DNA from: Methanosphaera stadtmanae
Lineage (GTDB): Archaea; Methanobacteriota; Methanobacteria; Methanobacteriales; Methanobacteriaceae
Direction of reading: 5' to 3'
NCBI GenBank assembly: GCA_015062825.1
Contig: SUTR01000024.1
Span: 1-37,426 of the forward strand
Length of the DNA: 37,426 nt
Shown here: positions 18,307 to 28,200 of the stretch, one piece after another
Layout: every line of letters starts with the position of its first letter
How positions within the stretch are numbered: position 1 is the first letter of the stretch
Made by a program: the position numbers and the translations under genes
The notes under the pieces: generated by a model
What the model was told of the DNA's origin: nothing
The model's input: the letters and a program-made list of their open reading frames with translations, nothing else
Database searches by the model: none

Positions 18307-18690
18307 TTAATTCTGTCTTAATGTAATATAATAGCCATACTTATTATTTTTTGATATGATTGTTAATATGATATAGGTTTGGCCACGAATAAATGTATCA
18401 TTTTCTATGAATTTTTTGGGAATTGTAAGTTTATACCTGTATTGGCTGCTGTCATTTGTCATGATTTGTTGTCATGTTGAATCTTAACTTTCCTGGAATT
18501 ATCAGCAGGCCAATGTAATAATTCTATTAGACCATCATCATTCCGTTTAAGATATACTGTCTCATTTGATGGTTCCAATAGATTGTATACTGTTCTTGGC
18601 AGCTTTATGAAATATGAATAATATGTCTTCTCAGTTCCATTCTTGGATTTCTTATTAAACGTTAACTATTGTAGTAGTATGTGATGTACT
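18307..18690 (-). pseudogene. broken AbrB-like gene (relative of 9969-10373)
   Basis: On the minus strand the 5' part reads KKSKNGTEKTYYSYFIKLPR, TVYNLLEPSNETVYLKRND, and stops at TGA (18459-18461). A second frame then reads SSQYRYKLTIPKKFIENDTF, RGQTYIILTI to TAA at 18307. Joined, these match both hairpin segments of the protein at 9969-10373 (YYYTLKTVVPRVIYDYLE; KSHNFTIPKQLFTED). The frames overlap at ATGA, so either a frameshift broke one gene or two coupled half-genes exist. An earlier stop upstream (near 18668) favours decay. Confidence 0.65.
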
Positions 18691-19059
18691 ATAGAGAGAC
18701 TGCCATCTATTATTTTGTATGATACATTTGATTCTTTTTTGGTCAAAGCGTAAAACTCCAATATTTTTCTTATAAATCCCTAGTCTTATATGACTTCTAG
18801 ATATGGCTGTATTAGTATTCACATTAGTTTGTTCTATATTTATGTTAACCTGTATTATATAATATATTTTTTTATACTATAGAAGTATATGATTAATCTA
18901 TAATAAAGGGGGTATACACATCATTCAATGATAATCAGCCAACAGCATATATATTTGATGCATTCCAAACAACTTAAGACCAAAAAAATTTACACAAAAA
19001 TTACCTTAACTTGACAGCATAGCATATTAATATAAAATATAATTCTTACAAAAATTGCA
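18691..19059. other. intergenic DNA, no clear gene
   Basis: AT-rich. A short plus-strand open stretch (18905-18975) reads GVYTSFNDNQPTAYIFDAFQ before a stop. It has no start signal, so it looks like a gene tail. Nothing else was recognised. Confidence 0.3.
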
Positions 19060-20241
19060 TTAATATGGATAATCACCTTTTTCATCAAATTCTTTTTTTA
19101 GCCAGGTTTTAAATATAGAATCATATATTTTATATTTATCATGATCTAATTCAATTAATGTTTTATTTTGTAATGTTTTTAATGATGCACCGATAGCTCC
19201 ACTTGTTACTCCCATTTTTTTTGCAATTTCAATACGTTTTAATGGTTTTTCGATTAATGATGTAATTATTCTTTGTTCTTGATGTTTAGTTTATACCATT
19301 CATTTGTTAAATGTATTAACAAGTAAGGTAATGATTTTTTAAATTCTGATATTACTTTTTCTTCATTTAATTCTTCATTTGGTGGTAATAACCTTGCAAA
19401 ACTATTCACATAAAAAGGAATACCTTTAGTATATTTATAAAATCTTTCAAAACCATCTTCAGTGAAATTAATATAATCAGCTTTTTCATTTAAATATTTT
19501 TTTGTTGTTTCAAAAGAAAATGATTTTATTTCATAATTAAATATTCTGCCACCAAAAGCCCCCTTTTGTCCGGCAATGTCTGTAATTAATTCATCTTTTA
19601 GACTCATACTTCCCGAGAATATGTAACCAATATTTTTCTGAGACTGAATTACACTACGTATATACCATAAAAAACCATTTACATCTTCATCAAGTTGTTT
19701 TAATATTTGGAATTCATCTATAAATATTAATACACCATCTATATTTTCCTTTGAATCTTCATAGATTTGTTGTGGTAAATTCATTACAAAACTTGTGAAT
19801 TTTGTATAATCTTCTTCTGATTTAAGTATAGGGATTGGGATTTTATCTATCGAAGCTATCTTATCTATTGAAAAATTTCTCGTTTTGAAGTATTTTAAAA
19901 TTTTTGTATCAATAGTTAATATATTTGATTCGTTACAGCTTTGGATTATTGATTCATATAATAATTTCATGAAATTTATACGAGTAAAAGTTTTTTTTAT
20001 TATATTTGTTGACTGCTGATAAATCCATGTAAACAACTAAATAGTTATCTTCAAATTCTTTTTTTAATTTTTTCATTAAAGCTGTTTTACCTACTCCTCT
20101 TATGCCTGTTAGTAAGATTGTTGGAGTTGATCCTCTTTTTGTTAATTCTAAATTATCGGAAAGAAATGAAATTTCTTCTCTTCTATTATAAAATTGTGTA
20201 TCGTCTAAATCATTATCATTTCCTAATGGTAAATATCCCAT
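19060..20241 (-). pseudogene. frameshifted archaeal AAA ATPase with winged-helix C-terminus
   Basis: Three frames together make one archaeal STAND/AAA-type ATPase. The first part (20241 to about 20000) has the Walker A motif GIRGVGKTALMKKL. A shift in an A8 tract near 20000 moves to the second frame (to 19266), which has Walker B (GVLIFIDEFQIL), sensor-like IGYIFSGSMSLKDELI and GIPFYVNSFARLLPP. A second shift near 19275 leads to a winged-helix tail (EQRIITSLIEKPLKRIEIAK, KMGVTSGAIGASLKTLQNK) ending at 19060. The ATG follows AGGTGAGAAT. Two indels argue for a pseudogene rather than programmed frameshifting. Confidence 0.85.
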
Positions 20242-20265
20242 ATTCTCACCTAATTATTTAATTAA

Positions 20266-20349
20266 AAAAACAAATTATATAAATATAATGTAAATTCCAT
20301 TATAATATAAAAAACACACATAACATTATATAATGTAAATTCCATTATA
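20266..20349. promoter_or_regulatory. two-copy dyad operator array upstream of the ATPase
   Basis: TATAATG-N7-CATTATA occurs twice, at 20284-20304 and 20329-20349, in a 45-bp direct repeat. A further CATTATA half-site at 20324-20330 makes the 14-bp palindrome ACATTATATAATGT with the second copy. The array is 43 bases upstream of the ATPase ATG, next to a minus-strand TATA-like TTTATATAATT (about 20272-20283). It is a probable binding site for a dimeric regulator. Confidence 0.6.
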
Positions 20350-20696
20350 ATATAAAAAACACATGTTACATGCCAATCCAATAATGCTGATGGTATTTAT
20401 CTTTATATGATATATTATGGAATTTTTAGAGAAAATTACAGTATATATTAATGAAGCTATTCATGATGATTATGTATTGGCATTTTACTGGAGAATATGG
20501 AAAAATAGCTAGTGAAAATCACACTAAATGAGTAATAAGGATTAATAGCATTCCCGATAATCTATGAGTATAATCTTTTAATAAATTCAATCCAAAAATT
20601 TAATCATTGATGGAAATCAAATATAAATATTATATTAATATTTAAAAGCATATTAAAATATTTTTTTTAAATTAATATATTGGAGGATTAATAAGT
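20350..20696. other. intergenic DNA with possible gene remnant
   Basis: A 31-codon open stretch (20417-20512) reads MEFLEKITVYINEAIHDDYV then LAFYWRIWKNS. It has no Shine-Dalgarno and is probably a remnant. The rest is the AT-rich promoter of the MFS gene, whose Shine-Dalgarno is GGAGG at about 20683. Confidence 0.3.
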
Positions 20697-22214
20697 ATGA
20701 ATGAAAAGGCTAACGAAAATTCTTGGATTCCATTAATAATTGTGGCTTGTGCTTCATTTATCATAGTATTGGACTCTTTATTCATGAATGTTAGCATTTC
20801 TCGAATTGTTGTTGATTTGAATACTGATGTTAGTACTATTCAAATGATTGTGTCATTTTGTACTCTTATCACTGCTGCGTTGATATTGTTTAGTACCAAA
20901 CTTCAAGACATAGTTGGTAAAAAGAAACTGTTTTTAATTGGTGTTGCACTTTTTGGTATTGGGATATTTACTGCAGTAATAAGTTCAAGTGTTATAATGT
21001 TTTTTGTTGGATGGTCAGGGATTAAAGGTGTTGCTGCGGCATTAATGTTGCCTGCCATAGTTTCAATAATAAGTGGAACATATTCTGGTAAAAAACGTAC
21101 TATTGCTTTGGCAACTCTGGGGATAGTGGCTGGACTTGCAGATACTGTTGCTCCACTTATTGGGGGAGTTATTACAACTTTTTTCAGTTGGAGATATACT
21201 TTTGCATTTGAATTGATATTCATTGTCTTTATTTTAGTAATGCAAAATAAAATATCTGATTTCATTCCTACTGAATCTAAAAGCGATTTGGATATTGTTG
21301 GTGCTATAGTTTCTAGTATATGTCTTGTTTTGCTTGTGCTTGGTATTTTGACTCTGACTAAGGATGTTACTACCAGCATATGTGAGATAATTTTAGGATT
21401 AATTGTCTTGGCAATCTTTATATGGTATGAACTCAAAAGAAAAAGGTCAGGCAAGGTGCCATTGCTTGATGTTGATTTATTCAGAGATAAACATTTATGT
21501 TTGGGTGCATCTTTTAAGTTATTATATAATATTGTAATATCTGGAACATTTTTTGTAATGGTTCTGTTTTTCCAAAGTGTATTGCAGTTTAATCCATTCT
21601 ATACGGGTTTGGCTTCACTTCCGTTTGTTTTGGGTTTGTTTATTTTTTCATCGGCCACTCCAAAATTAATTGGAAAAGTGAATCATAAGACACTCATGGC
21701 AATTGGATGCATAATCTCAATTGTTGGATGTTTGATTTTAAGTTATCAGTTTAAATTAGATATTTCAATGCCTGGTTTAATTCTAGGACAGTTTTTACTC
21801 GGGGCAGGAATTGGTTTTATAATGGCTTTAAGTGCGGATGTTGCATTATTTGATATTCCCTCTGAAAGCCAAAATAACGCATCGGGTATTATTACAACTG
21901 GTGAAACATTAGGTTCATCAATGGGTACGGCAATTATTGGAATAATTCTAATTCTTGGAGTTATGGGAGGTATTAGTACTGCAGTCGATACCTATGCACC
22001 GGATCATTCAGGAGATGACCAATTCCATCAGGAAGTCTATAATTACTTCCAAAAATTAGATACTATAGATGGACAAGATAGCATTGTTGTGAATACTGCA
22101 GATATAATTATTCAGAATGCAATGGCATCCGTAATGTATGTATTAGCCATCGTGTTAGGAGTTATTTTAATTCTAACGTTGCAGATAAAAGATAATAATA
22201 TTAAAAAACAATGA
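20697..22214 (+). CDS. MFS drug/solute exporter, DHA2 family (14 helices)
   Basis: A 505-aa membrane transporter of the EmrB/QacA (DHA2) group, probably a proton-driven exporter of drugs or amphipathic compounds. The first helix has VLDSLFMNVSISRIVVDL (motif D1, usually LDxTIVNVALP). Motif A is KLQDIVGKKKLFLIG; motif C is GLADTVAPLIGG with Ala in place of the usual Gly-Pro glycine. About 14 transmembrane segments can be counted, with a large soluble loop before the last (about residues 430-465). Start ATG follows TGGAGGATTAATAAGT. Substrate is unknown. No linked regulator is intact. Confidence 0.9.
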   Translation: MNEKANENSWIPLIIVACASFIIVLDSLFMNVSISRIVVDLNTDVSTIQMIVSFCTLITAALILFSTKLQDIVGKKKLFLIGVALFGIGIFTAVISSSVIMFFVGWSGIKGVAAALMLPAIVSIISGTYSGKKRTIALATLGIVAGLADTVAPLIGGVITTFFSWRYTFAFELIFIVFILVMQNKISDFIPTESKSDLDIVGAIVSSICLVLLVLGILTLTKDVTTSICEIILGLIVLAIFIWYELKRKRSGKVPLLDVDLFRDKHLCLGASFKLLYNIVISGTFFVMVLFFQSVLQFNPFYTGLASLPFVLGLFIFSSATPKLIGKVNHKTLMAIGCIISIVGCLILSYQFKLDISMPGLILGQFLLGAGIGFIMALSADVALFDIPSESQNNASGIITTGETLGSSMGTAIIGIILILGVMGGISTAVDTYAPDHSGDDQFHQEVYNYFQKLDTIDGQDSIVVNTADIIIQNAMASVMYVLAIVLGVILILTLQIKDNNIKKQ

Positions 22215-22652
22215 GAGTTTATTCTCCCACTTTTTTTTTAAATAGTTTCGAGTGTTGGCATATAATTTGTGGTTTTTCACTCTTCAGTAACACTTTTTGA
22301 TTTTTTTAAGGCTGTGAATTTTTATAGGCTTCAACCATTCATTAAGATATATTTATAATTTATTGGGCTGGAAAGCATTTAATATTATGTATTTAATGTT
22401 TTTAGGTGTGGTGGTTCTTTCATTACTTCTGGCAGAATGATATGGAAATATTAAAAGTTATATTAAAACTTAACTTTTAATGATATATTTTGGTGGAATT
22501 TAGTATTTTCGCAGCACTTTTAACATTGAATGTAATTCTATAAATCATAGTTAACCTCTGTTTATGTAGACAGATGACATATTAAGATGAATGTTTCTAT
22601 GAATTTCTATAGATATATGGATAATTATCATAGTGTATAAAGATTTAATGAG
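22215..22652. other. intergenic DNA with terminator-like T-run and a hairpin
   Basis: A short GAGA/TCTC stem followed by a nine-T run (22212-22241) probably ends the MFS transcript. A perfect 9-bp hairpin TTAAAAGTT/AACTTTTAA with a 12-base loop lies at 22451-22480. A 17-codon hydrophobic ORF (22387-22440) has no convincing ribosome-binding site. Otherwise nothing was recognised. Confidence 0.35.
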
Positions 22653-24095
22653 TTATGCTAAACCAAAAGTAGATAATGGTATGAATATTATTTTATCTTC
22701 TTTGGTTATGAAGTCTGTTTTATTGGATATGACAACACCATAATCTGATTTATAATAATTAATTGCTTTAGTAATTTGTTTTTTATTTTTCTTACCTATT
22801 CCTACTTCAATAGGAATTACATTTCCATTCATAGTTGTTATAATAAAATCAACACCACCCTTTCTAGAATCATAATAAATACCAGTTTTATTCTTTTTAG
22901 TTTCTTTAATTCTGTGCAATGTTGATGCCACCATGTTTTCAGCCAATATTCCAAGACTTTGTCTAGTATCCCTTGATAAGTCACCTTCACTTAAAAAAAA
23001 TGCTGCTTTGCTTTGTGTTGATAAGAAATAGTACTTTGTGGGTGTTCTGCTCTGTTTTGATGGCGAACCGTATATTTCTATAGGGAATATTAATTCTGTT
23101 TTTTTTAAAATCTTCAATAGGTTTTCTATAGTTTTTGTTGAAGTTTGAATATTATTAGCAATTTTATTGACTGCCATTTCACCAGGTTTTACTGTGGCAA
23201 GTAATAAAATTAGTTCATATGCTTTTAATCTGGTTTCACTTTTTATTGATGAAATTAAATCCATATCTGTTTCGATTATTTTATCTGATACTTCAAGTGT
23301 TGTCTGTATACTATCTATCTTATTTTTAAGTATTGTTACAGGTAAGTCACCATATTCTAAGAAGTATTCAAATTCCTTTTTAACATTATGTTTTAAAATT
23401 TTATATTCATTTAATTGTAATTTTTTTTCAATTTTTTCTATTTCATTAATATGTCCAGTTATCAACATCTCAAATATTATATCTGTAAAATCATAGGTGA
23501 TGTTTACGTTATAATTCAATTCCATATATTCTGAAAAATTTAACGGATACATTTGTTTTTTTAGAGATCTTCTTAATGTATCGGCAGTTAATTCCAAATT
23601 TAATGCATTGGATCCGGTGAAGATGATTAATACATTTGAATTTTCATCATACATTGTTTTAGCAGTTAAATTCCAATCTTTGGCATATTGTGTTTCATCA
23701 ATTAAAATAAATATTGGCATATCAGTTAAATAGTATTCATCATTAATATCTTTTATAAACACATCTAAATAGTCGAGAAGATTAAAATCTGGTTTATGTT
23801 TTAATCGGTTCAAGTCAAGAAATAGTATTCTGTTTTCTTCGATATTCTTTTCATCATGTAAATATTTATATAACTGATAAAGTAGGGTAGTTTTTCCTAC
23901 ACCTCTAATTCCAGGAATAATAAATGACCTGTTTGGATTACAGGAGTCAAGGAATTCATCAATATATTCTTTTAATTCGAAATAAAGGTTTCTTTCTTTT
24001 AAGTATTTATAATCATGATTTAAATTGTTTGAGATTAAAGAATTTGAAGTGTTTATATTATTAATTAAAGTACTTCTAATTTCAAGTTCATCCAT
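22653..24095 (-). CDS. AAA ATPase with DUF4143 C-terminal domain
   Basis: An intact 480-aa archaeal ATPase of the AAA_14/DUF4143 group, common and variably present in archaea and anaerobic bacteria, of unknown cellular role. Walker A is PGIRGVGKTTLLYQL (residues 61-75), Walker B is PIFILIDETQYAKDW (about 127-141), followed by a sensor IIFTGSNALNLE. A winged-helix-like segment (EMAVNKIANNIQTSTKTIEN) precedes DUF4143, which ends with the nuclease-like YDSRKGGVDFII ... IPIEVG signature. That Asp-Glu pattern resembles PD-(D/E)XK folds. Start ATG follows GGGAGGATATTTTATC. A 31-bp repeat array lies just upstream. Two related genes in the window are broken. Confidence 0.9.
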   Translation of the reverse strand: MDELEIRSTLINNINTSNSLISNNLNHDYKYLKERNLYFELKEYIDEFLDSCNPNRSFIIPGIRGVGKTTLLYQLYKYLHDEKNIEENRILFLDLNRLKHKPDFNLLDYLDVFIKDINDEYYLTDMPIFILIDETQYAKDWNLTAKTMYDENSNVLIIFTGSNALNLELTADTLRRSLKKQMYPLNFSEYMELNYNVNITYDFTDIIFEMLITGHINEIEKIEKKLQLNEYKILKHNVKKEFEYFLEYGDLPVTILKNKIDSIQTTLEVSDKIIETDMDLISSIKSETRLKAYELILLLATVKPGEMAVNKIANNIQTSTKTIENLLKILKKTELIFPIEIYGSPSKQSRTPTKYYFLSTQSKAAFFLSEGDLSRDTRQSLGILAENMVASTLHRIKETKKNKTGIYYDSRKGGVDFIITTMNGNVIPIEVGIGKKNKKQITKAINYYKSDYGVVISNKTDFITKEDKIIFIPLSTFGLA

Positions 24096-24130
24096 GATAA
24101 AATATCCTCCCTATAATAATTATTATATTA

Positions 24131-24246
24131 TTTATCTTTTATAAAATATAATTATTAGTATTTTATCTTTTATAAAATATAATTATTAGTATTTTATCTT
24201 TTATAAAATATAATTATTAGTATTTTATCTTTTATAAAATATAATT
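24131..24246. repeat. 31-bp tandem repeats upstream of the ATPase gene
   Basis: Four near-identical 31-bp units, recognisable by ATC at 24134, 24165, 24196 and 24227. Successive units contain the dyad ATTTTAT-N5-ATAAAAT and TATA-like cores. The array begins about 36 bases upstream of the ATPase ATG (24095), so it covers the promoter. There are no unique spacers, so it is not a CRISPR. Confidence 0.85.
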
Positions 24247-24299
24247 TTCTTAATATTAAGAATGCATAGTCAGAGCATTGAATGGTAAAATAGTTTAAT

Positions 24300-24536
24300 A
24301 TGCCTTTTACACCATCTAAAGATATATCTAATATTCGATTGACAGCCCAACTTTTTGCAGAAGATGGAACACTTGTTGGTGAAATGACTGATGGTTATTT
24401 AGTTTAAAATAAATATTTTGGTTATAAAGAATATAATTTCTGGATTTTAATTCCTTTAAAAGAGAAAAAACAACCAAAAAAGATTAGTTTTAGAATAATC
24501 AATCCAAATTATAATATAATAAAAGTAAAAAATTAG
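24300..24536 (+). pseudogene. unidentified small gene with one in-frame stop
   Basis: One frame reads MPFTPSKDISNIRLTAQLF, AEDGTLVGEMTDGYLV, stop TAA (24405-24407), then NKYFGYKEYNFWILIPLKE, KKISFRIINPNYNIIKVKN to TAG at 24534. The downstream part is coherent and beta-rich, so the stop is likely a disabling mutation in the C-terminal beta-sandwich of a larger protein. I cannot name the family. No Shine-Dalgarno is seen at the ATG, so the true 5' end may be lost. Confidence 0.5.
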
Positions 24537-24658
24537 ATTTATTAAAATGTCATGTTAAAAGAATATATAAATAGATTCTTACATAGACATTCCACTTAAT
24601 TACTATGCTTTTTGCTGTTTAATTGAAAGTTATTAATATGCTTAATATGGCTTAATTG
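24515..24658. repeat. dispersed copy of the repeat unit found at 29.6-30.1 kb
   Basis: From ataaaagtaaaaaattagat to aatatgcttaatatggct it aligns along its length with units of the tandem array at 29698-30130, including an imperfect form of the hairpin (agaatatataaatagattct). It abuts the truncated end of the transposase gene and overlaps the stop codon of the preceding remnant. Confidence 0.75.
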
Positions 24659-24962
24659 TTCTACTAGGAGGTTTAATATCTCCTGAAACATAACGATAGA
24701 TTTGATGAAACTCAGCCATTTCAGATAACATTTCAATACTAGTTACACCCCTATAAAAACCATAAATTACTAATTTAAACATTTCACGAGGGGGATATGA
24801 ATGACAACCAGGCAATCCTTCCGGTTCATCAAAATCCAAAACAGGATAAAACATATCAACAAACTGTACAAGAAAACGAGAACAATCCTCCTCAGGAATT
24901 CCTTCATCTAACCTAGTATAGACAAAACGAGTCTGAACATTATCAATAACTTTTTTAACCAT
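24642..24962 (-). pseudogene. truncated IS1182-like transposase (N-terminal DUF772 part)
   Basis: This 106-residue ORF matches the N-terminal domain of IS1182/IS5-group transposases: RFLVQFVDMFYPVLDFDEPE, HSYPPREMFKLVIYGFYRGV, SGDIKPPSRTIKPY. The DDE catalytic domain is absent: the reading frame ends exactly where the dispersed repeat begins. It is an insertion-sequence remnant, not functional. Confidence 0.85.
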
Positions 24963-25281
24963 AAATAAACATCAAAATAATTTTAAAATCTATATAAATA
25001 TATATAATAACTATTATTTAAATATTACGAATAATAAAAGAATAATATAGCTAATAAAAAATAAATAATGATTTATAATAAAAATAAAGTTAAATACGAT
25101 GAAAAAATAAAATAGAAAATCAAAAAGAAATTAAATGATCCTAAAAAAAGTAATACTAAAAAATTCAAAAAAATAGTTTTGTCAAATACTCGAGTATGAA
25201 AAAGTAGTATTAAGATGAAGAAAATGTTTTTTTGTTTTCTTCATCTAATTTATTTTATGAGATGGTTTATTTGGTCTATTA
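24963..25281 (-). terminator. AT-rich gap with double hairpin terminator of the adhesin gene
   Basis: Beyond the adhesin stop (25282), the minus strand forms a perfect 12-bp hairpin AGATGAAGAAAA/TTTTCTTCATCT (25213-25246). A 12-bp palindrome ATACTCGAGTAT (25186-25197) and T-runs follow near 25168 and 25160. The rest of the gap (24963-25150) is A-rich with no gene seen. Confidence 0.65.
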
Positions 25282-28200
25282 TTATATTTTTAGTATTGTT
25301 GTTGTTTTTCCTGATTTGTATAGTCCTGTTTCACCACTGATTATTAGCAGTTCATATAGTCCACTTTTTAGTGTGTTGTTAAATGATACATTTATGGTAC
25401 CATTGGTGCTGTTTGTTCCGCTTAGCATGGTTATGCCGTTTACTTTTATTGCTAGTGGCGTGCTTTTTATTAGTTGTTTATTGCTTTCATCGGTTATTGT
25501 TGCTTTTATCGCGGTTTTGTTGTTTTTAGTGGTTATGGCAGTTGGGTTTATTGTTACTATTTTTTTCTCTAGTGTGACGGTTCCGTTTGTTTCTGTACGT
25601 TGATAGTAGTTTCCTCCAATTACTGCTGTAAGTGTGTATGTTTTTGCACTGTATGTTGCTGGTATGGTGTAGTTTAGTATTGCTTCTCCGTCTATTACCT
25701 GTGCGTATAGTGTGTTTCCTTTCTGGTCTTTTAGTGTTATTCCGTTTAGTTTGAATATTACTTTGTCATTGTTTATACGATCACCATTTGCATCCAGTAC
25801 TTTTGCTCTTAGTGTGATGGTTTGTCCTGCTTTTGCTGTGGTGGCTGTTGGATCTAGTGTTATAGTTGCTTTTCCTTTGGTGATGTTTAGTATTCCGTTT
25901 TGTTTGGTTCTACTTGAGGTGTAGTTTTCTGTTCCACTGTATACTGCTTCTATGTATGTGGTGTTTTTTATCCATGTGTTTTGTACTTTGTAGTTTATAC
26001 TTGCTATTCCATCTTTTACTTGTGCATAGATTGTGTTACTGTTTTCGTCTTTTAGTGTTATTCCGTTTATTTTGAAGATTGCTTTTCCGCCTGTTACTTT
26101 TTCTCCATTTTCATCTTGTATGTTGGCTGTTATTTTGGTTATGCTTCCTATGCTGGATTTTATTGGGTTTATGGTGATTGTTGTGTTTAGTGGTGGTTTG
26201 GTGAGTTCTTTTATTGTGTTGTTTAGTGTTTCTATTGTTTGTTGTGTTTCATCTAATTGTTGTGTTAGGTTGTTTATTTGGTCTTTTGCAGTTTCCAACT
26301 GTTGTGTTGTGTCGTTTAGTTGTGTTGTTAGGTTTTCTATTTCTTCTTGTGTTTGTTTCAGTTGATTGTTTAGGTTATTGTTTTCTTGTGTGAGTGTTTG
26401 TATTTCTTTTTGTGCATCCTGTAATTGTTTTGTTAAGTCTGTGATTTGTTCTGTTAGATTTTCTATCTGGTTATCTTTTTCTTTGATTTTTTGTGTGAGA
26501 TTGCTGATTTGATTGTTTAGTGAGTCTATTTTCTGGTTTGCTTCTATTAGTTGTCTTGTTAAATTATTGTTGGTGTTGTTTAATGTTTCTATTTCTTCTT
26601 GTGCTTGTTCTAATTGTTGTGTTATATTTTCTATGGTATTGTTTAGTGTGCTTATTTTATTTTCTGCATCTTCTAATTGTGTTGTTAAGTTACTGATGGT
26701 GTTGTTTAATGTTTCTATTTCTTCTTGTGCTTGTTCTAATTGTTGTGTTATATTTTCTATGGTATTGTTTAGTGTGCTTATTTTATTTTCTGCATCTTCT
26801 AATTGTGTTGTTAAGTTACTGATGGTGTTGTTTAATGTTTCTATTTCTTCTTTTGCCTGTTCTAGTTGATTTGTTAGGTTTTCTATTTTTTCATTTGCTT
26901 GTTCCAGTTTTTCTGTGAGGTTTTCTACTTGTCCTTCGAGTTCAGCTATTTTCTTGTCTTTATCTATTTCTACTGTGAAGTCTATTGTGGTTTGTGATGC
27001 TTTGTAGTCTTCTGTTTCTGGGTATTTGACGTTTATTGTGTAGTCTCCTGGTGTGAGCGTGTTGTCAGTTAGTATTCCACTTGTGGTGTCTGTGTTGATG
27101 TCACCAGTTATTTGTATAGTTGCATCAGCTATTGGTGTCTTGTATACTGCATCTTGTACTGTTATGTTTATTTGTACATTTCCTTCGGTGTTGTTTAGTA
27201 TGTCATAGACTATTGTTGTGTTTCTTTGCTTGTTAATGTTTAGTGTGAATTCTGTTGAGCTTGGATTTGCACAGTCACTACTATATATTATATTTATGGT
27301 GTATGAGTCACTTAGTGAGTTGTAAAGGTTTTCTAATGCACTTGCTAGTGATTCTGTTGGTAATTCATATCCATCACCTATGTTATAATAAGTGAATAAT
27401 TGTTTGTATTCGTCATCATTTTTTACTGTTATGTTTATTGTTCCTTTTTCTCCACTAGGATCTGTGATGATTAATGGTATTTTATTGTTTACTCCACTGT
27501 AGTATTCATATGATTCTTCAGGTGTGGTTATTTGTGAATCACCGATTACCTTGAATGTCACAGTGTTTGATTTTTGGTTACATGTGGTATAGTATATTTC
27601 ATATTTTCCTGCTGGTAGATCTTTTATTGTTGTGTTTTCGTATTGGGTTGTCTTGTTTTTTTCTCCGTTGATGTATAGTGTTATGTCGTTTATTCCTGTT
27701 TCAAAGTCCCAGTAGTGCATAGGATTTGTTAGTTGTATAGTGTAGTTTAGGATTATGTCTTCATCTTGTTGGAAAGTTTTTTGGTCATCTTTGATAGTTA
27801 ATTTTATTTCATTGAGGGCTATGTCTGTGGATTCATAAATATTGTCCTCGTGTTTTCCATTCCACCAACTATTTAAGTCTATTGTTTCCTTGTGATTTGT
27901 AGCAGTATTTTGCTTGAATGTGTTGTTTGTAAGATTTATCTCTCCTATTCCAGCATATATTGCAGCTCCATTTGATGCTGTGTTGTTTATGAAATTACAA
28001 GAGGTTATATTGGTCAATATATTTACTGTATCATATATTGCTCCACCTATACCACCGAATGCTTGGTTGTTTGTGAATGTAGAATGTGTTACAGTTAACT
28101 TACCAACATTATTATAGATTGCTCCACCACTTAATGCTAGATTGTTGTTGAATGTGGAATTACTAACAGTCAATGTACCCTTATAGTTAAAGATTGCTCC

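Noticed and set aside
24131-24246. Possible CRISPR array
   Set aside because: Repeats are directly adjacent with no unique spacers and no cas genes nearby.
26513-26869. 118-aa plus-strand frame opposite the coiled coil
   Set aside because: It is the antisense of the 126-bp heptad repeat; Ser/Cys/Val-rich shadow without a start signal.
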